NCBI GenBank assembly: GCA_015065805.1
Contig: SVPN01000010.1
Span: 1-49,159 of the forward strand
Direction of reading: 5' to 3'
DNA: 49,159 bases
From: Oscillospiraceae bacterium
GTDB lineage: Bacteria; Bacillota; Clostridia; Oscillospirales; Acutalibacteraceae
The notes under the pieces are model-generated. The model saw only the letters and a list, made by a program, of their open reading frames with translations. It had not been told where the DNA came from and ran no database searches. Each line of letters opens with the position of its first letter. Within the stretch, counting starts at the first letter, position 1. Shown piece after piece: positions 24,271-33,312 of this stretch. A program made the position numbers and the translations under genes.

Positions 24271-27200
24271 ATGGCAAGAAAGTTTAAAACCATGGATGGT
24301 AACAACGCCGCCGCTCACGTGTCGTATGCGTTCACCGACGTTGCTGCCATCTACCCGATCACGCCGTCTTCCGTGATGGCAGAGGTGACCGACGTCTGGT
24401 CGGCACAAGGTCAGAAGAACATCTTCGGCCGTCCCGTCAAGGTTGCTGAGATGCAATCCGAGGCAGGTGCCGCGGGTGCTGTTCACGGCTCGCTCGCCGC
24501 GGGTGCGATGACCACCACCTACACCGCTTCGCAGGGTCTTCTTCTGATGATCCCCAATATGTACAAAATCGCCGGTGAGCTGCTCCCGAACGTGATTCAC
24601 GTGTCGGCACGTGCGCTGGCTTATCACGCGCTGAACATCTTCGGTGACCACTCCGACGTGTATTCCACCCGTCAGACCGGTTACGCGATGCTCTGCTCTT
24701 CCAGCGTGCAGGAGGTTATGGACCTCGGCGCTGTGGCGCATCTGTCCACCATCAGAGGCCGCGTGCCTTTCGTGCACTTCTTCGACGGCTTCCGCACCTC
24801 GCACGAGATCCAGAAGATCCAGGTCTGGGATTATGACGATCTCGCCGATATGGTTGACTGGGACGCTGTGGATCGCTTCCGCCGTGAGGCGCTCAACCCC
24901 GATCACCCTGTGCAGCGCGGTACCGCTCAGAACCCCGACATCTACTTCCAGGGTCGTGAGGCGGCAAACACCTATTATGATAACCTCCCCGCTGTTGTCG
25001 AGGACTATATGAACCAGGTCAACAAGAAGATCGGTTCGAAGTATAAGCTCTTCAACTACTACGGTGCCCGTGACGCCGAGAACGTCATCATTGCGATGGG
25101 TTCTGTCAACGAGACCATCGAAGAGACCGTTGACTACCTCAACGCGGCAGGCGAGAAGGTCGGCCTGATCAAGGTTCGCCTGTATCGTCCGTTCTCCGTC
25201 AAGCACCTGCTGGCGGCAATGCCCAAGACCGTCAAGAAGATCACCGTTCTGGACCGCACGAAGGAGTCCGGCTCCATCGGTGAGCCTCTGTACCTCGACG
25301 TTGTGGCGGCGATTGCGGACTCCAAGTTCGCAGGCACTCCCGTTTACAGCGGTCGTTACGGCCTCGGTTCCAAAGACACCACCCCCGGCCAGATCGTGGC
25401 TGTGTACCGCAATATGCAGGCTTCCCGCCCGAAGAAGCGCTTCACCATCGGCATCGAGGATGACGTGACGAAGCTCTCGCTGAAGGTCAAGGAAGATCCC
25501 GATACCACCCCCAAGGGCACCACGTCCTGCAAATTCTGGGGTCTGGGTTCTGACGGCACCGTCGGTGCGAACAAGAACTCCATCAAGATCATCGGTGACC
25601 ACACCAGCCTCTACGCACAGGGCTACTTCTCCTATGACTCGAAGAAGTCCGGCGGTATCACCGTGTCGCACCTGCGCTTCGGTAAGAAGCCCATCAAGTC
25701 CACCTACCTCATCAATAAGGCGGACTTCGTGGCGTGCCACAACCCGTCCTACGTTGACAAGTACGATATGGTCAGCGACATTAAGCCCGGCGGCACCTTC
25801 CTGCTGAACTGCTCGTGGACGGAGGAAGAGCTCGATGCTCACCTGCCCGCGGCAATGAAGCAGTATATCGCAAAGAACAAGATTAAGTTCTACACCCTCG
25901 ACGCGACTCACCTCGCAAAGGGTCTGGGCCTTGGCAACCGCACCAACACCCTCCTGCAGGCGGCATTCTTCAAATTGGCGAATGTCATTCCCGCGGCGGA
26001 TGCTGTGCAGTATATGAAGGACGCGGCAACCCGTTCTTACTCCAAGAAGGGCGAAGCCATCGTCAAGATGAACCACGATGCGATCGAGACCGGCATCAAG
26101 GAAGTCAAGAAGGTCAACGTGCCTGCTGAGTGGGCAACCGCAACCGACGAGGTCGTGGTGAAGGAAGCTTACGGCGGCCGTCCCGAGATCAAAGACTATA
26201 TTGACAACGTGCTCGTGCCCGTCAACGCTCAGAAGGGCGACAAGCTGCCCGTTTCCACCTTCGTGGAGAACGCGGACGGCACCGTGCCGCTGGGCTCCTC
26301 GGCTTACGAGAAGCGCGGCATTGCGGTTGACGTGCCTGTCTGGGTGAAGGACAACTGCATCCAGTGTAACTTCTGCTCGTATGTCTGCCCGCACGCGGTT
26401 ATCCGCCCGGTCATCATGACCGAGCAGGAAGCCAACGCGGCTCCCGCTTCCATGATCCACAAGCCCGCTACGGGTCTGCCGGGTATGGAATTTGCAATCA
26501 CCGTTTCCGTGCTGGACTGCACCGGTTGCGGCTCCTGCGCAAACGTTTGCCCGGGTATGAAGGGCAACAAGGCTCTGGTTATGATGCCGCTTGAGGAGCG
26601 CCTCGAAGATGAGGAAGGCTACCTCTACGGTCAGGCTCTGCCCGAGAAGGAAGAGGTTGCCGAGAAGTTCAAGGCGACCACCGTTAAGGGCAGCCAGTTC
26701 AAGCAGCCCCTGCTCGAGTTCTCCGGTGCTTGCGCGGGTTGCGGCGAGACTCCGTATGCGAAGCTCGCTACTCAGCTCTTCGGCGATCGTATGTATATCG
26801 CCAACGCGACGGGTTGCTCCTCCATCTGGGGCGGTTCGTCTCCCTCCACTCCGTACACCGTCAACAAAGAGGGCAAGGGCCCCGCTTGGGCGAACTCCCT
26901 GTTTGAGGACAACGCGGAGTACGGCTACGGTATGTTCCTGGGCGTGACGGCTCGCCGTCAGCGCCTGGCGGATATTATGACCAAGTTCGCAGCAGGCGAA
27001 GCAGGCGCTCCCGCGGATCTGAAGGCGGCGGCTGCGGAATGGCTGGAGAACAAGGACGAGGCAGAGGCTTCCAAGATCGCGGCGGCGAAGGTCGAAGCGG
27101 CTCTTGACAAGGCAATCGCGGCGGGCAAGGATGACCCGATGTACGCGGAAGCCAAGAAAGCGGCTGACGTTCTCATCAAGAAGTCCTTCTGGATGCTCGG

Positions 27201-27831
27201 CGGCGACGGCTGGTCTTATGACATCGGCTTCGGCGGCGTGGACCACGTTCTCGCATCGGGCGAGGATGTCAACATCCTCGTGTTCGACACCGAGGTGTAC
27301 TCCAACACCGGCGGTCAGGCCTCCAAGGCAACGCCTGTCGGCTCTGTGGCACAGTTTGCCGCGGCCGGTAAGGCTGTCAAGAAAAAGGATCTCGGCGCCA
27401 TCGCGATGAGCTACGGCTATGTCTACGTTGCTCAGGTTGCTATGGGTGCGGATATGAACCAGTGCCTCAAGGCGTTCCACGAGGCTGAGAGCTATCACGG
27501 CCCGTCCCTCATCATCTGCTATGCACCTTGCATCAACCACGGTATCAAGGGCGGCATGGGCATCTCGATGACCGAGGAGAAGAAGGCTGTGCAGGCGGGT
27601 TACTGGCACCTGTATCGCTTCGATCCGCGCAAGGACGATTCCTTTATGCTTGACTCCAAGGAGCCCAGCGAGTCCTATCGTGACTTCATCATGGGTGAGG
27701 TTCGTTACAACTCGCTGACCCGTTCCTTCCCCGAGCGCGCAGAGGCGCTGTTCGCGGATGCCGAGAGAAACGCAAAGAGCCGCTACGAGCACCTCGTGCG
27801 TCTGGGCGATCTCTACTCCAAAGCGAAATAA
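24271..27831 (+). CDS. nifJ: Pyruvate:ferredoxin (flavodoxin) oxidoreductase
   Basis: This enzyme converts pyruvate and CoA to acetyl-CoA, CO2 and reduced ferredoxin, the central catabolic step of fermentative clostridia. The 1186-residue single chain has the fused domain order: pyruvate-binding domain I with YPITPSSVMAEV near residue 27, domain II and the CoA-binding domain III, the gamma domain, a 2[4Fe-4S] ferredoxin domain with CIQCNFCSYVCPHA and CTGCGSCANVCPG, and the thiamine diphosphate domain with a CAGCGETPY cluster ligand, GDGWSYDIGFGG and YSNTGGQASKATP. I chose ATG 24271, after AAAAGGAGG; the frame is open 59 codons further up without support. Codon use is strongly biased, fitting high expression. 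The symbol nifJ is the common label; por is also used. Confidence 0.97.
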   Translation: MARKFKTMDGNNAAAHVSYAFTDVAAIYPITPSSVMAEVTDVWSAQGQKNIFGRPVKVAEMQSEAGAAGAVHGSLAAGAMTTTYTASQGLLLMIPNMYKIAGELLPNVIHVSARALAYHALNIFGDHSDVYSTRQTGYAMLCSSSVQEVMDLGAVAHLSTIRGRVPFVHFFDGFRTSHEIQKIQVWDYDDLADMVDWDAVDRFRREALNPDHPVQRGTAQNPDIYFQGREAANTYYDNLPAVVEDYMNQVNKKIGSKYKLFNYYGARDAENVIIAMGSVNETIEETVDYLNAAGEKVGLIKVRLYRPFSVKHLLAAMPKTVKKITVLDRTKESGSIGEPLYLDVVAAIADSKFAGTPVYSGRYGLGSKDTTPGQIVAVYRNMQASRPKKRFTIGIEDDVTKLSLKVKEDPDTTPKGTTSCKFWGLGSDGTVGANKNSIKIIGDHTSLYAQGYFSYDSKKSGGITVSHLRFGKKPIKSTYLINKADFVACHNPSYVDKYDMVSDIKPGGTFLLNCSWTEEELDAHLPAAMKQYIAKNKIKFYTLDATHLAKGLGLGNRTNTLLQAAFFKLANVIPAADAVQYMKDAATRSYSKKGEAIVKMNHDAIETGIKEVKKVNVPAEWATATDEVVVKEAYGGRPEIKDYIDNVLVPVNAQKGDKLPVSTFVENADGTVPLGSSAYEKRGIAVDVPVWVKDNCIQCNFCSYVCPHAVIRPVIMTEQEANAAPASMIHKPATGLPGMEFAITVSVLDCTGCGSCANVCPGMKGNKALVMMPLEERLEDEEGYLYGQALPEKEEVAEKFKATTVKGSQFKQPLLEFSGACAGCGETPYAKLATQLFGDRMYIANATGCSSIWGGSSPSTPYTVNKEGKGPAWANSLFEDNAEYGYGMFLGVTARRQRLADIMTKFAAGEAGAPADLKAAAAEWLENKDEAEASKIAAAKVEAALDKAIAAGKDDPMYAEAKKAADVLIKKSFWMLGGDGWSYDIGFGGVDHVLASGEDVNILVFDTEVYSNTGGQASKATPVGSVAQFAAAGKAVKKKDLGAIAMSYGYVYVAQVAMGADMNQCLKAFHEAESYHGPSLIICYAPCINHGIKGGMGISMTEEKKAVQAGYWHLYRFDPRKDDSFMLDSKEPSESYRDFIMGEVRYNSLTRSFPERAEALFADAERNAKSRYEHLVRLGDLYSKAK

Positions 27832-27845
27832 TCATCACGCATACT

Positions 27846-27879
27846 ATGACCCCCATCGCTGTTTGGCGGTGGGGGTCAT
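27846..27879 (+). terminator. Intrinsic terminator after PFOR
   Basis: ATGACCCCCATCGC (27846-27859) pairs with GCGGTGGGGGTCAT (27866-27879), a 14-bp stem with one wobble pair, followed by TTCTTTT. It lies 14 bp after the PFOR stop. Confidence 0.88.
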
Positions 27880-27908
27880 TTCTTTTCCGAAAATCCTGTC
27901 TGTCACCC

Positions 27909-27937
27909 TTTACAAATCTGCTTAAATGCGATATAAT
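27909..27937 (+). promoter_or_regulatory. Promoter of the flippase-holB-ricT unit
   Basis: TTTACA (27909-27914), a 17-bp spacer and a perfect TATAAT (27932-27937). It lies just after the PFOR terminator and about 37 bp before the flippase start. Genes from 27974 to 34173 are closely spaced in the same direction and may all be read from here. Confidence 0.82.
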
Positions 27938-27973
27938 AAAAGAGTATATGATTATAATGCGGGAGGTGTGGCT

Positions 27974-29503
27974 GTGAAGATCAATCAGGTGAAATTCGGC
28001 GCGATCATGACCTATGTGTCTTATGCGTTGTCAGTGCTTTTGGGTCTGATCTCCACCCCGATGCTGCAACGCCATCTCGGCGAGAGCGAATTCGGTGTGT
28101 ATCAGCTGGTGCTTCCCGTTGTGTCGATGCTGACGGTGCTGACCTTTGGCCTGGGCAGTGTCTACACCCGCTATTACTCCATCTACAAAACCGAAAACGA
28201 TACCGACAAAATGGCCAAGCTCAACGGGCTGTTCATCGTGATGTACAGCATCATCGGTGCGGTGGCGATCGCCATCGGCTTCGGATTGGCGGCAATGTTT
28301 GAGTCCATTTTCCCGAACGTGACGGCGGAGTATGTTCCGCTTGCCAAAACTCTGCTTCGCTTGATGGCGATCAATATGGGTCTGTCCTTTCCCGTGTATG
28401 TGTTCACATCGCACATCGTCGTCAACGAAGCGTATGTGTTCCAGAAAACGGTTGCCGCGCTGAAAATGGTGCTTAACCCCACGTTGACAATGGTGCTGGT
28501 TGTCCTCGGCTTCCGCTCGGTAGCGGTGACGGTGCTTGCCATCGCGCTGACGGTCGGTGTCGGTATCGCCGATATTGTGTATTGCTTCAGACGGCTGAAA
28601 ATGCCGATCGCGTTCGGACGTATGCCGAATGGCTTTTTCAAAGAAATTTTAGTGTTCACCTCGTTTGTGTTCCTGAGCAACCTTGTCGGTGAACTGGACT
28701 GGAACTCCGACCGCGTGATCCTCGGTATGTTTGCGGGTTCTGCCGCGGCGGATGCCGAGGTGGAGGTGGGACTGTATTCCAATCCCGCCCAGATCAACAT
28801 TTACTTTATGTCACTTGCCACGATGCTCACCAACGTGTTTGTGCCGCGTGCGCATCGTCTGATCGCAAGCAAACGCCCCGACAGCGAGGTAAGCGACCTG
28901 TTCATCAAGGTCGGACGCTGGCAGTATATGATGATGATCACCATCCTCATCGGCTTTATCGCGGTCGGTGAAGGCTTTATGCGGTATTATACCGTGTACG
29001 ATCCCCACCGCTCGTACCTGATCGCGCTGTTGCTGATGATCCCGACGATCATTCCGTCGGTGCAGAATTTAGGCATTGAGATCCAGCAGGCAAAGAACAA
29101 GCACCGCTTCCGTGCAATTGCGTATGCGGTCGTCGCGGTCGCCAATATCGCACTTTCGATCCCGCTTGCCATCCGATGGGGCGGTGTCGGCGCGGCACTC
29201 GGCACGGCGATCACCACCTTTGTCGGCAAAGGCTTGCTGATGAACTGGTATTATCGCCGTCACATCGGATTGGATATCGGCCGCTTCTGGAAAGAGATCG
29301 GACGCATCACTCTTGCGATGGGTCTGCCGTTGGCGGCGGCGATCGCCGTTGCCGTGTTTGCGGATACCTCGACGGTCGGACGCTTTGTGCTGTGGGGGAT
29401 CCCCGTGGTGCTCGTCGAGCTTGTCTGCCTGTGGTTCCTTGCGATGACAAAGGCTGACCGCGAGCAAGTGGCAGGGCCGCTTTTGCGGAGGTTGAAGCGA
29501 TGA
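27974..29503 (+). CDS. Oligosaccharide flippase family membrane protein
   Basis: This 509-residue protein has about 12-14 membrane helices, starting with ITYV-type segment GAIMTYVSYALSVLLGLI. It fits the MATE-like polysaccharide transporter superfamily (Wzx/MurJ/RfbX type), which flips lipid-linked sugars across the membrane. The segment TPMLQRHLGESEFGVYQLVLP and the conserved charged loops between helices 2 and 3 are typical. The substrate is unknown: it could serve a surface polysaccharide, or act in cell-wall or spore-wall assembly. I chose GTG 27974, 7 nt after GGGAGG; an ATG 16 codons upstream overlaps the promoter -10 region. Its stop overlaps the next start (ATGA, 29500-29503). Confidence 0.85.
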   Translation: MKINQVKFGAIMTYVSYALSVLLGLISTPMLQRHLGESEFGVYQLVLPVVSMLTVLTFGLGSVYTRYYSIYKTENDTDKMAKLNGLFIVMYSIIGAVAIAIGFGLAAMFESIFPNVTAEYVPLAKTLLRLMAINMGLSFPVYVFTSHIVVNEAYVFQKTVAALKMVLNPTLTMVLVVLGFRSVAVTVLAIALTVGVGIADIVYCFRRLKMPIAFGRMPNGFFKEILVFTSFVFLSNLVGELDWNSDRVILGMFAGSAAADAEVEVGLYSNPAQINIYFMSLATMLTNVFVPRAHRLIASKRPDSEVSDLFIKVGRWQYMMMITILIGFIAVGEGFMRYYTVYDPHRSYLIALLLMIPTIIPSVQNLGIEIQQAKNKHRFRAIAYAVVAVANIALSIPLAIRWGGVGAALGTAITTFVGKGLLMNWYYRRHIGLDIGRFWKEIGRITLAMGLPLAAAIAVAVFADTSTVGRFVLWGIPVVLVELVCLWFLAMTKADREQVAGPLLRRLKR

Positions 29504-30288
29504 GTGCTCTTGACAGCATCCGCACACTGGCGGCGGAATTATCGCTTTTTGAGACGGGCGTTTGCGCGTTCGATACGGAGAAACGCCCGTTGCTTTCCTG
29601 CCGTGCGGCATCACGTCTGCCCGACGGCGCACGGTCGGTGATCGTGGTGTTGTTTCCGTACGCATTTGCGGATGACCGCCCGCGGAATCTATCCCGTTAT
29701 GCCTGTGTGCCCGATTATCATACGGCGGCGGGAGCGGTGCTCAAGGGCTTTGCGCAGTCGCTGTGTGAGCGGTTTGAGAACGAACGGTTTGAGCCGTTTA
29801 TGGACAATTCACCGCTCCCTGAGGTGGCGTGTGCAACAGCGGCGGGACTCGGTGTGCGCGGCGATCACGGCTTGCTCATCAGCGACCGTTACGGCTCGTT
29901 TGTGTTTATCGGTTGCATCGTGACGACGATGTCACTTCCCGCTTCGGAGCAGGCACGCGAGTGTCTGCATTGCGGTGCATGCGCCGAAGCGTGTGCGGGT
30001 GGTTGCTTGCCGTCGGCACAGCGTGACACCTGCGTGTCGGCGCTGACGCAGAAAAAAGGAGAGCTGACAAACGCGCAGACGGAGGCGATCCGCGCGGGTG
30101 GCTTGCTGTGGGGCTGTGATGCCTGTCAGGAGGCTTGCCCGATGAACCGCGGCAAAGAGATCGCGCCGCACCCGTGTTTTACTTGGTACGATCCGTGGCT
30201 GTCACAAACGTCGCTTGACGACTTGACCGACAAGGCGTACGGCTGGCGCGGCAAAGCCGTGCTACGGCGAAATATAGAGTTGTTTTAA
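29500..30288 (+). CDS. Short QueG-like iron-sulfur protein
   Basis: The 262-residue protein resembles the core of epoxyqueuosine reductase QueG, which uses cobalamin and two [4Fe-4S] clusters to reduce epoxyqueuosine in tRNA. The double-cluster pattern is clear: CLHCGACAEACAGGCLP near residues 155-171, a further Cys in DTCVSALTQKKGEL, then GCDACQEACPMNRG. The upstream segment DNSPLPEVACATAAGLGVRG aligns with the QueG catalytic region, but the usual GLGWIGKN-like motif reads GLGVRGDHG, lacking Trp and Lys. The HEAT-like C-terminal part of full QueG (about 380 residues) is absent. A short clostridial paralogue with a different substrate is as likely as a true QueG, so I give no symbol. It is translationally coupled to the flippase. 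Confidence 0.7.
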   Translation: MSALDSIRTLAAELSLFETGVCAFDTEKRPLLSCRAASRLPDGARSVIVVLFPYAFADDRPRNLSRYACVPDYHTAAGAVLKGFAQSLCERFENERFEPFMDNSPLPEVACATAAGLGVRGDHGLLISDRYGSFVFIGCIVTTMSLPASEQARECLHCGACAEACAGGCLPSAQRDTCVSALTQKKGELTNAQTEAIRAGGLLWGCDACQEACPMNRGKEIAPHPCFTWYDPWLSQTSLDDLTDKAYGWRGKAVLRRNIELF

Positions 30289-30302
30289 AAGGAGATGACG
30301 CG

Positions 30303-31631
30303 ATGGCGACCCCTCTTGCAGATGCGCTGGCGCGTTATGATCGCTTGGGGCGTGTGTCCTATCATACACCCGGGCATAAAGGACAGGCGGCGCTGTTGTC
30401 CCCGCTTTGCTCTGCAACACTTGATCTGACCGAGCTTCCCGAGACCGGCAGTCTGTATGACGGCGGCGATGCCATCGAAGCGGCGGAACGGGAAGCGGCG
30501 CGCGTGTTCGGAGCGGGACAAACGTTTTTTTCGGGCGGCGGATGCACCCTGTGCATCCAGACAATGCTTGGGCTTGCCGCCAAATGCGGTAAAGCGGTGC
30601 TGATGGGGCGTAATGCCCATCGCAGTGCGGCTTGCGCGGCGGCATTGTTGGATTTGAATGTTCAGTGGGCGGTCACGGTGACCCCCGAAGCGGTGGAGGA
30701 ATCGCTCAAAGCGCATCCCGATATCCGCACGGTGTACGTGACCTCGCCCGATTATTACGGCAGGCTTGCCGATATCGCGGGACTTGCCGCGGTGTGCCGC
30801 CGATGGGGAGCGGCGTTGTTAGTAGACAACGCTCACGGCTCGCATCTGGGTGCGTTCGGTCTGCATCCGCTTTCCTTGGGCGCGGATGCAACGGCGGATT
30901 CGGCACACAAAACCCTGCCGGTGTTCACGGGCGGTGCGTATCTGCATCTTTCTGAAGACGGCGTATTCGGCGCCTGCTCCCGTGAACAGGTAAAAGCGAC
31001 AATGGCGCTGTTCGGTTCAACGTCACCGGCATTTCCCACATTAGCTTCGCTGGATGCGGCGCAGGATTGGTGGGAGACCGAGGGGAAAGATGCGTTTGTG
31101 CGGCTTCGCGAACGCGCTTGCAAGGTGTTTGACACTGTCAGGGCGTGTGGACTGATGCCTGCGGATGTGATGCGCGACCCCGTGCGCGTCACAATGGATT
31201 GCGGAAAAGGGGATGCGCAGGTGTTGGCACAGCGTCTGCGTGACAGCGGCGTCGAGGCGGAATATGCCGACGCGCGGTATGTCGTGCTGTTGCCGGCGCC
31301 GTTCCATACGGATGAACAGCTTCATGCACTCTGCGGTGCGATCGTTCAGGCAACAGCTGAACCGCTTCCCAAAGCGGTGCAAACCCCGTTTTCGGCGGCA
31401 ATGCCCGATGTGTTGCCGCAAGCGGTAATGGGATTGCGGCAAGCGTGCTTTGCCGACCACGAGCAGCTCCCGACGGCGCAAGCGGTCGGTCGGATCAGCG
31501 CGCAAAGCATTTGCCCTTGTCCTCCCGGTGTGGCGGTAATTGTCCCCGGAGAGCGGTTTGACAGTGAGCTGTGTCACGCATTGGAGGCGGCACGGATTCA
31601 TACGGTTTCGGTAGTGAAAGGACGGTTTTAA
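30303..31631 (+). CDS. PLP-dependent Orn/Lys/Arg decarboxylase-like protein
   Basis: This 442-residue enzyme belongs to the fold-type I PLP family of Orn/Lys/Arg decarboxylases. Visible motifs are YHTPGHKG near residue 20, the DLTELPETGSLY segment, SGGGCTLCIQTM, VDNAHGSHLGAF (the PLP-binding Asp and His) and DSAHKTLPVFTGG, where the Lys in SAHK forms the Schiff base. It is shorter than biodegradative decarboxylases and lacks their N-terminal wing domain, like Bacillus YaaO. Its place just upstream of holB and ricT matches the yaaO-holB-yaaT neighbourhood of Bacillota. AAAAGGAG precedes ATG 30303. The substrate (arginine, lysine or another amine) is not determinable from the sequence. Confidence 0.86.
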   Translation: MATPLADALARYDRLGRVSYHTPGHKGQAALLSPLCSATLDLTELPETGSLYDGGDAIEAAEREAARVFGAGQTFFSGGGCTLCIQTMLGLAAKCGKAVLMGRNAHRSAACAAALLDLNVQWAVTVTPEAVEESLKAHPDIRTVYVTSPDYYGRLADIAGLAAVCRRWGAALLVDNAHGSHLGAFGLHPLSLGADATADSAHKTLPVFTGGAYLHLSEDGVFGACSREQVKATMALFGSTSPAFPTLASLDAAQDWWETEGKDAFVRLRERACKVFDTVRACGLMPADVMRDPVRVTMDCGKGDAQVLAQRLRDSGVEAEYADARYVVLLPAPFHTDEQLHALCGAIVQATAEPLPKAVQTPFSAAMPDVLPQAVMGLRQACFADHEQLPTAQAVGRISAQSICPCPPGVAVIVPGERFDSELCHALEAARIHTVSVVKGRF

Positions 31632-31633
31632 AA

Positions 31634-32263
31634 ATGGGAAAGAAATGTTTGGCGGCGTTGCTTGCCGTACTGATGCTGGTGGCTTTGACGGGATGCGGTG
31701 AAGCAACCGATAAGCCTGTCAGCGGTACGCTGACGCTGGACGAATACACACAGATATTCGATGTGGATGTTCAGCAACCGGAGCAGGGGACGGATACCCT
31801 GTCACTTCCCGTGACACTGCGTCTGCGCAACAGTGAGAAATTGCTGTCGTTTATAGAGACTCTCGCGCAACGCACTCCCACGACCTATGTCAACGAGCTC
31901 AAGGAATACACCGCAGACGGCATCTTACAGGATGTGACGTACACGGTCGTGTATGATGGAATGAGCGCAACGATCCAAAGAGATGTGAACGGGGAAGCGG
32001 GAGAGCCGCTGGAGCTCCTCGGTTTTAAGATGATACAGCTTGCTCAGTTTTGCCTGAGCGAGAACGGAACGGTTGACGGCGCACTGTTTGCACAGGTGAT
32101 GCACACACTGGGTATGGATACTTGGTTTATGAATTACCCGTATCATATGCTCTACGGTGTGAACACGGTGGTTGCCGTCACGGTTGACGGACAATATCTG
32201 ATTTTTGATTACTATTTTGATGAGTCGGTTGTGCCGATGCTCGGCGGAAATATCTTCGGCTGA
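31634..32263 (+). CDS. Putative lipoprotein, unrecognised
   Basis: This 209-residue protein has a clear lipoprotein signal with lipobox LTGC (Cys21), so it should be anchored outside the cytoplasmic membrane. The mature part is a soluble alpha/beta sequence with no motif I can name; it contains paired strands such as ILQDVTYTVVYDGMSATIQ and VVAVTVDGQYLIFDYYF. ATG 31634 is 2 nt after the decarboxylase stop, with AAAGGA inside that gene's end, so it is coupled to it. The frame is open further upstream inside the decarboxylase gene, without support. It stands where many Bacillota carry tmk or yaaQ, making it an unusual insertion in the holB cluster. Confidence 0.75.
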   Translation: MGKKCLAALLAVLMLVALTGCGEATDKPVSGTLTLDEYTQIFDVDVQQPEQGTDTLSLPVTLRLRNSEKLLSFIETLAQRTPTTYVNELKEYTADGILQDVTYTVVYDGMSATIQRDVNGEAGEPLELLGFKMIQLAQFCLSENGTVDGALFAQVMHTLGMDTWFMNYPYHMLYGVNTVVAVTVDGQYLIFDYYFDESVVPMLGGNIFG

Positions 32264-32292
32264 GAAAACGGCATTTAAAAAGGAGGAACGGT

Positions 32293-33276
32293 ATGCGTTT
32301 TGAAGCATTTGCGGGAAACGAGCAAGCAAAAGCCCTGCTTTCCGCCGCGATCGACAGCGGCCGTTTGCCTCACGCGTTATTGATCGAAGGCCCTGCGGGA
32401 AGCGGCAAACGGATGCTGGCGCATTTAGTGGCAAAAGCCGCTGTGTGTACCGAAGCGGACAAGCCCTGCGGCACCTGCGCCCAGTGTCTGAAAGCCGAAA
32501 CGGGACACGCGGACATCACGCTCCTGCAAGGAGACGGCTCGGCAAAATCGCTGAGTGTCGCGACGATCCGCGACCTGCGTGAACAAGCGGCAGTCGTCCC
32601 GAATGAGGCTTCTCACAAGGTGGCGATCATTGCCGACGCGGATTGTATGAACGTACAGGCGCAGAATGCGCTTTTAAAAATTTTAGAAGAACCGCCGTCC
32701 TATATGGTGTTTATCCTGACCGCCAAAAGCCGCACGGCATTTCTGCCGACAGTGCAGTCGCGCTGTGTGTGCGTCAGTGTGCTGGGCGTAACCGAGCAGG
32801 AAGCACTTCCTGTTTTGAAGCAGGCGTTGCCCACACTGTCCGAAGCGGAGCTGATCACACGTATCCGCTTGTTTTCGGGATGCATCGGTGCGGTGATCGA
32901 CAGCGCATCAGAGGATGTGTTTGCCGCCACGATCGAACGTATCCGTGCGGTCAGTGAGGCGATTCTGGCACCGTATGAGCTGGCATTGATGAAGGCCACG
33001 GCACCTCTGGAAAAGGATAAACCGCTGACCGATGCGGTACTCAGCGGCGTGCGTCTGGTGCTTCGCGATGCATTGACCCTTGCCGCGGGCGGAACGGCAA
33101 CCGTCAGCGTGGCTCCCGATGTCGCCAAAACCTTGGCGACCAAGCTCACCGACCGACAGCTTTTGGGGTGTATGGCGGTGATTGCCGATCTGACGGATGC
33201 GCGGGCGCGCAATATGAATCAGGCGTTACTCATCACCCTACTGTGCGCACGGTTACGTGCCGCGGCGGGACGTTGA
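32293..33276 (+). CDS. holB: DNA polymerase III delta' subunit
   Basis: The delta' subunit is a non-hydrolysing or weak AAA+ member of the clamp loader that places the beta sliding clamp on DNA. In the 327 residues one sees FEAFAGNEQAKALL at the start, a Walker A GPAGSGKR (33-40), a zinc-binding CGTCAQC region near 54-60, the AAA+ segment NALLKILEEPP and the sensor SRC motif (VQSRCVCV). The C-terminal collar domain is helical. AAAAGGAGG precedes ATG 32293. The gene is followed by ricT, the usual order in Bacillota. Confidence 0.94.
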   Translation: MRFEAFAGNEQAKALLSAAIDSGRLPHALLIEGPAGSGKRMLAHLVAKAAVCTEADKPCGTCAQCLKAETGHADITLLQGDGSAKSLSVATIRDLREQAAVVPNEASHKVAIIADADCMNVQAQNALLKILEEPPSYMVFILTAKSRTAFLPTVQSRCVCVSVLGVTEQEALPVLKQALPTLSEAELITRIRLFSGCIGAVIDSASEDVFAATIERIRAVSEAILAPYELALMKATAPLEKDKPLTDAVLSGVRLVLRDALTLAAGGTATVSVAPDVAKTLATKLTDRQLLGCMAVIADLTDARARNMNQALLITLLCARLRAAAGR

Positions 33277-33312
33277 TGATCAACATAGAACGGAATAAAG
33301 GAGGACTGACCG

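Noticed and set aside
24244..27792. Open frame of over 1100 codons opposite PFOR
   Set aside because: Same reason: the highly biased codons of PFOR remove stops from the antisense frame. No ribosome binding site or recognisable domain is present.
27974..29503. MurJ or SpoVB assignment for the flippase
   Set aside because: The protein is in the right superfamily, but I cannot separate MurJ, SpoVB and Wzx from these motifs alone, and the neighbours do not decide it.
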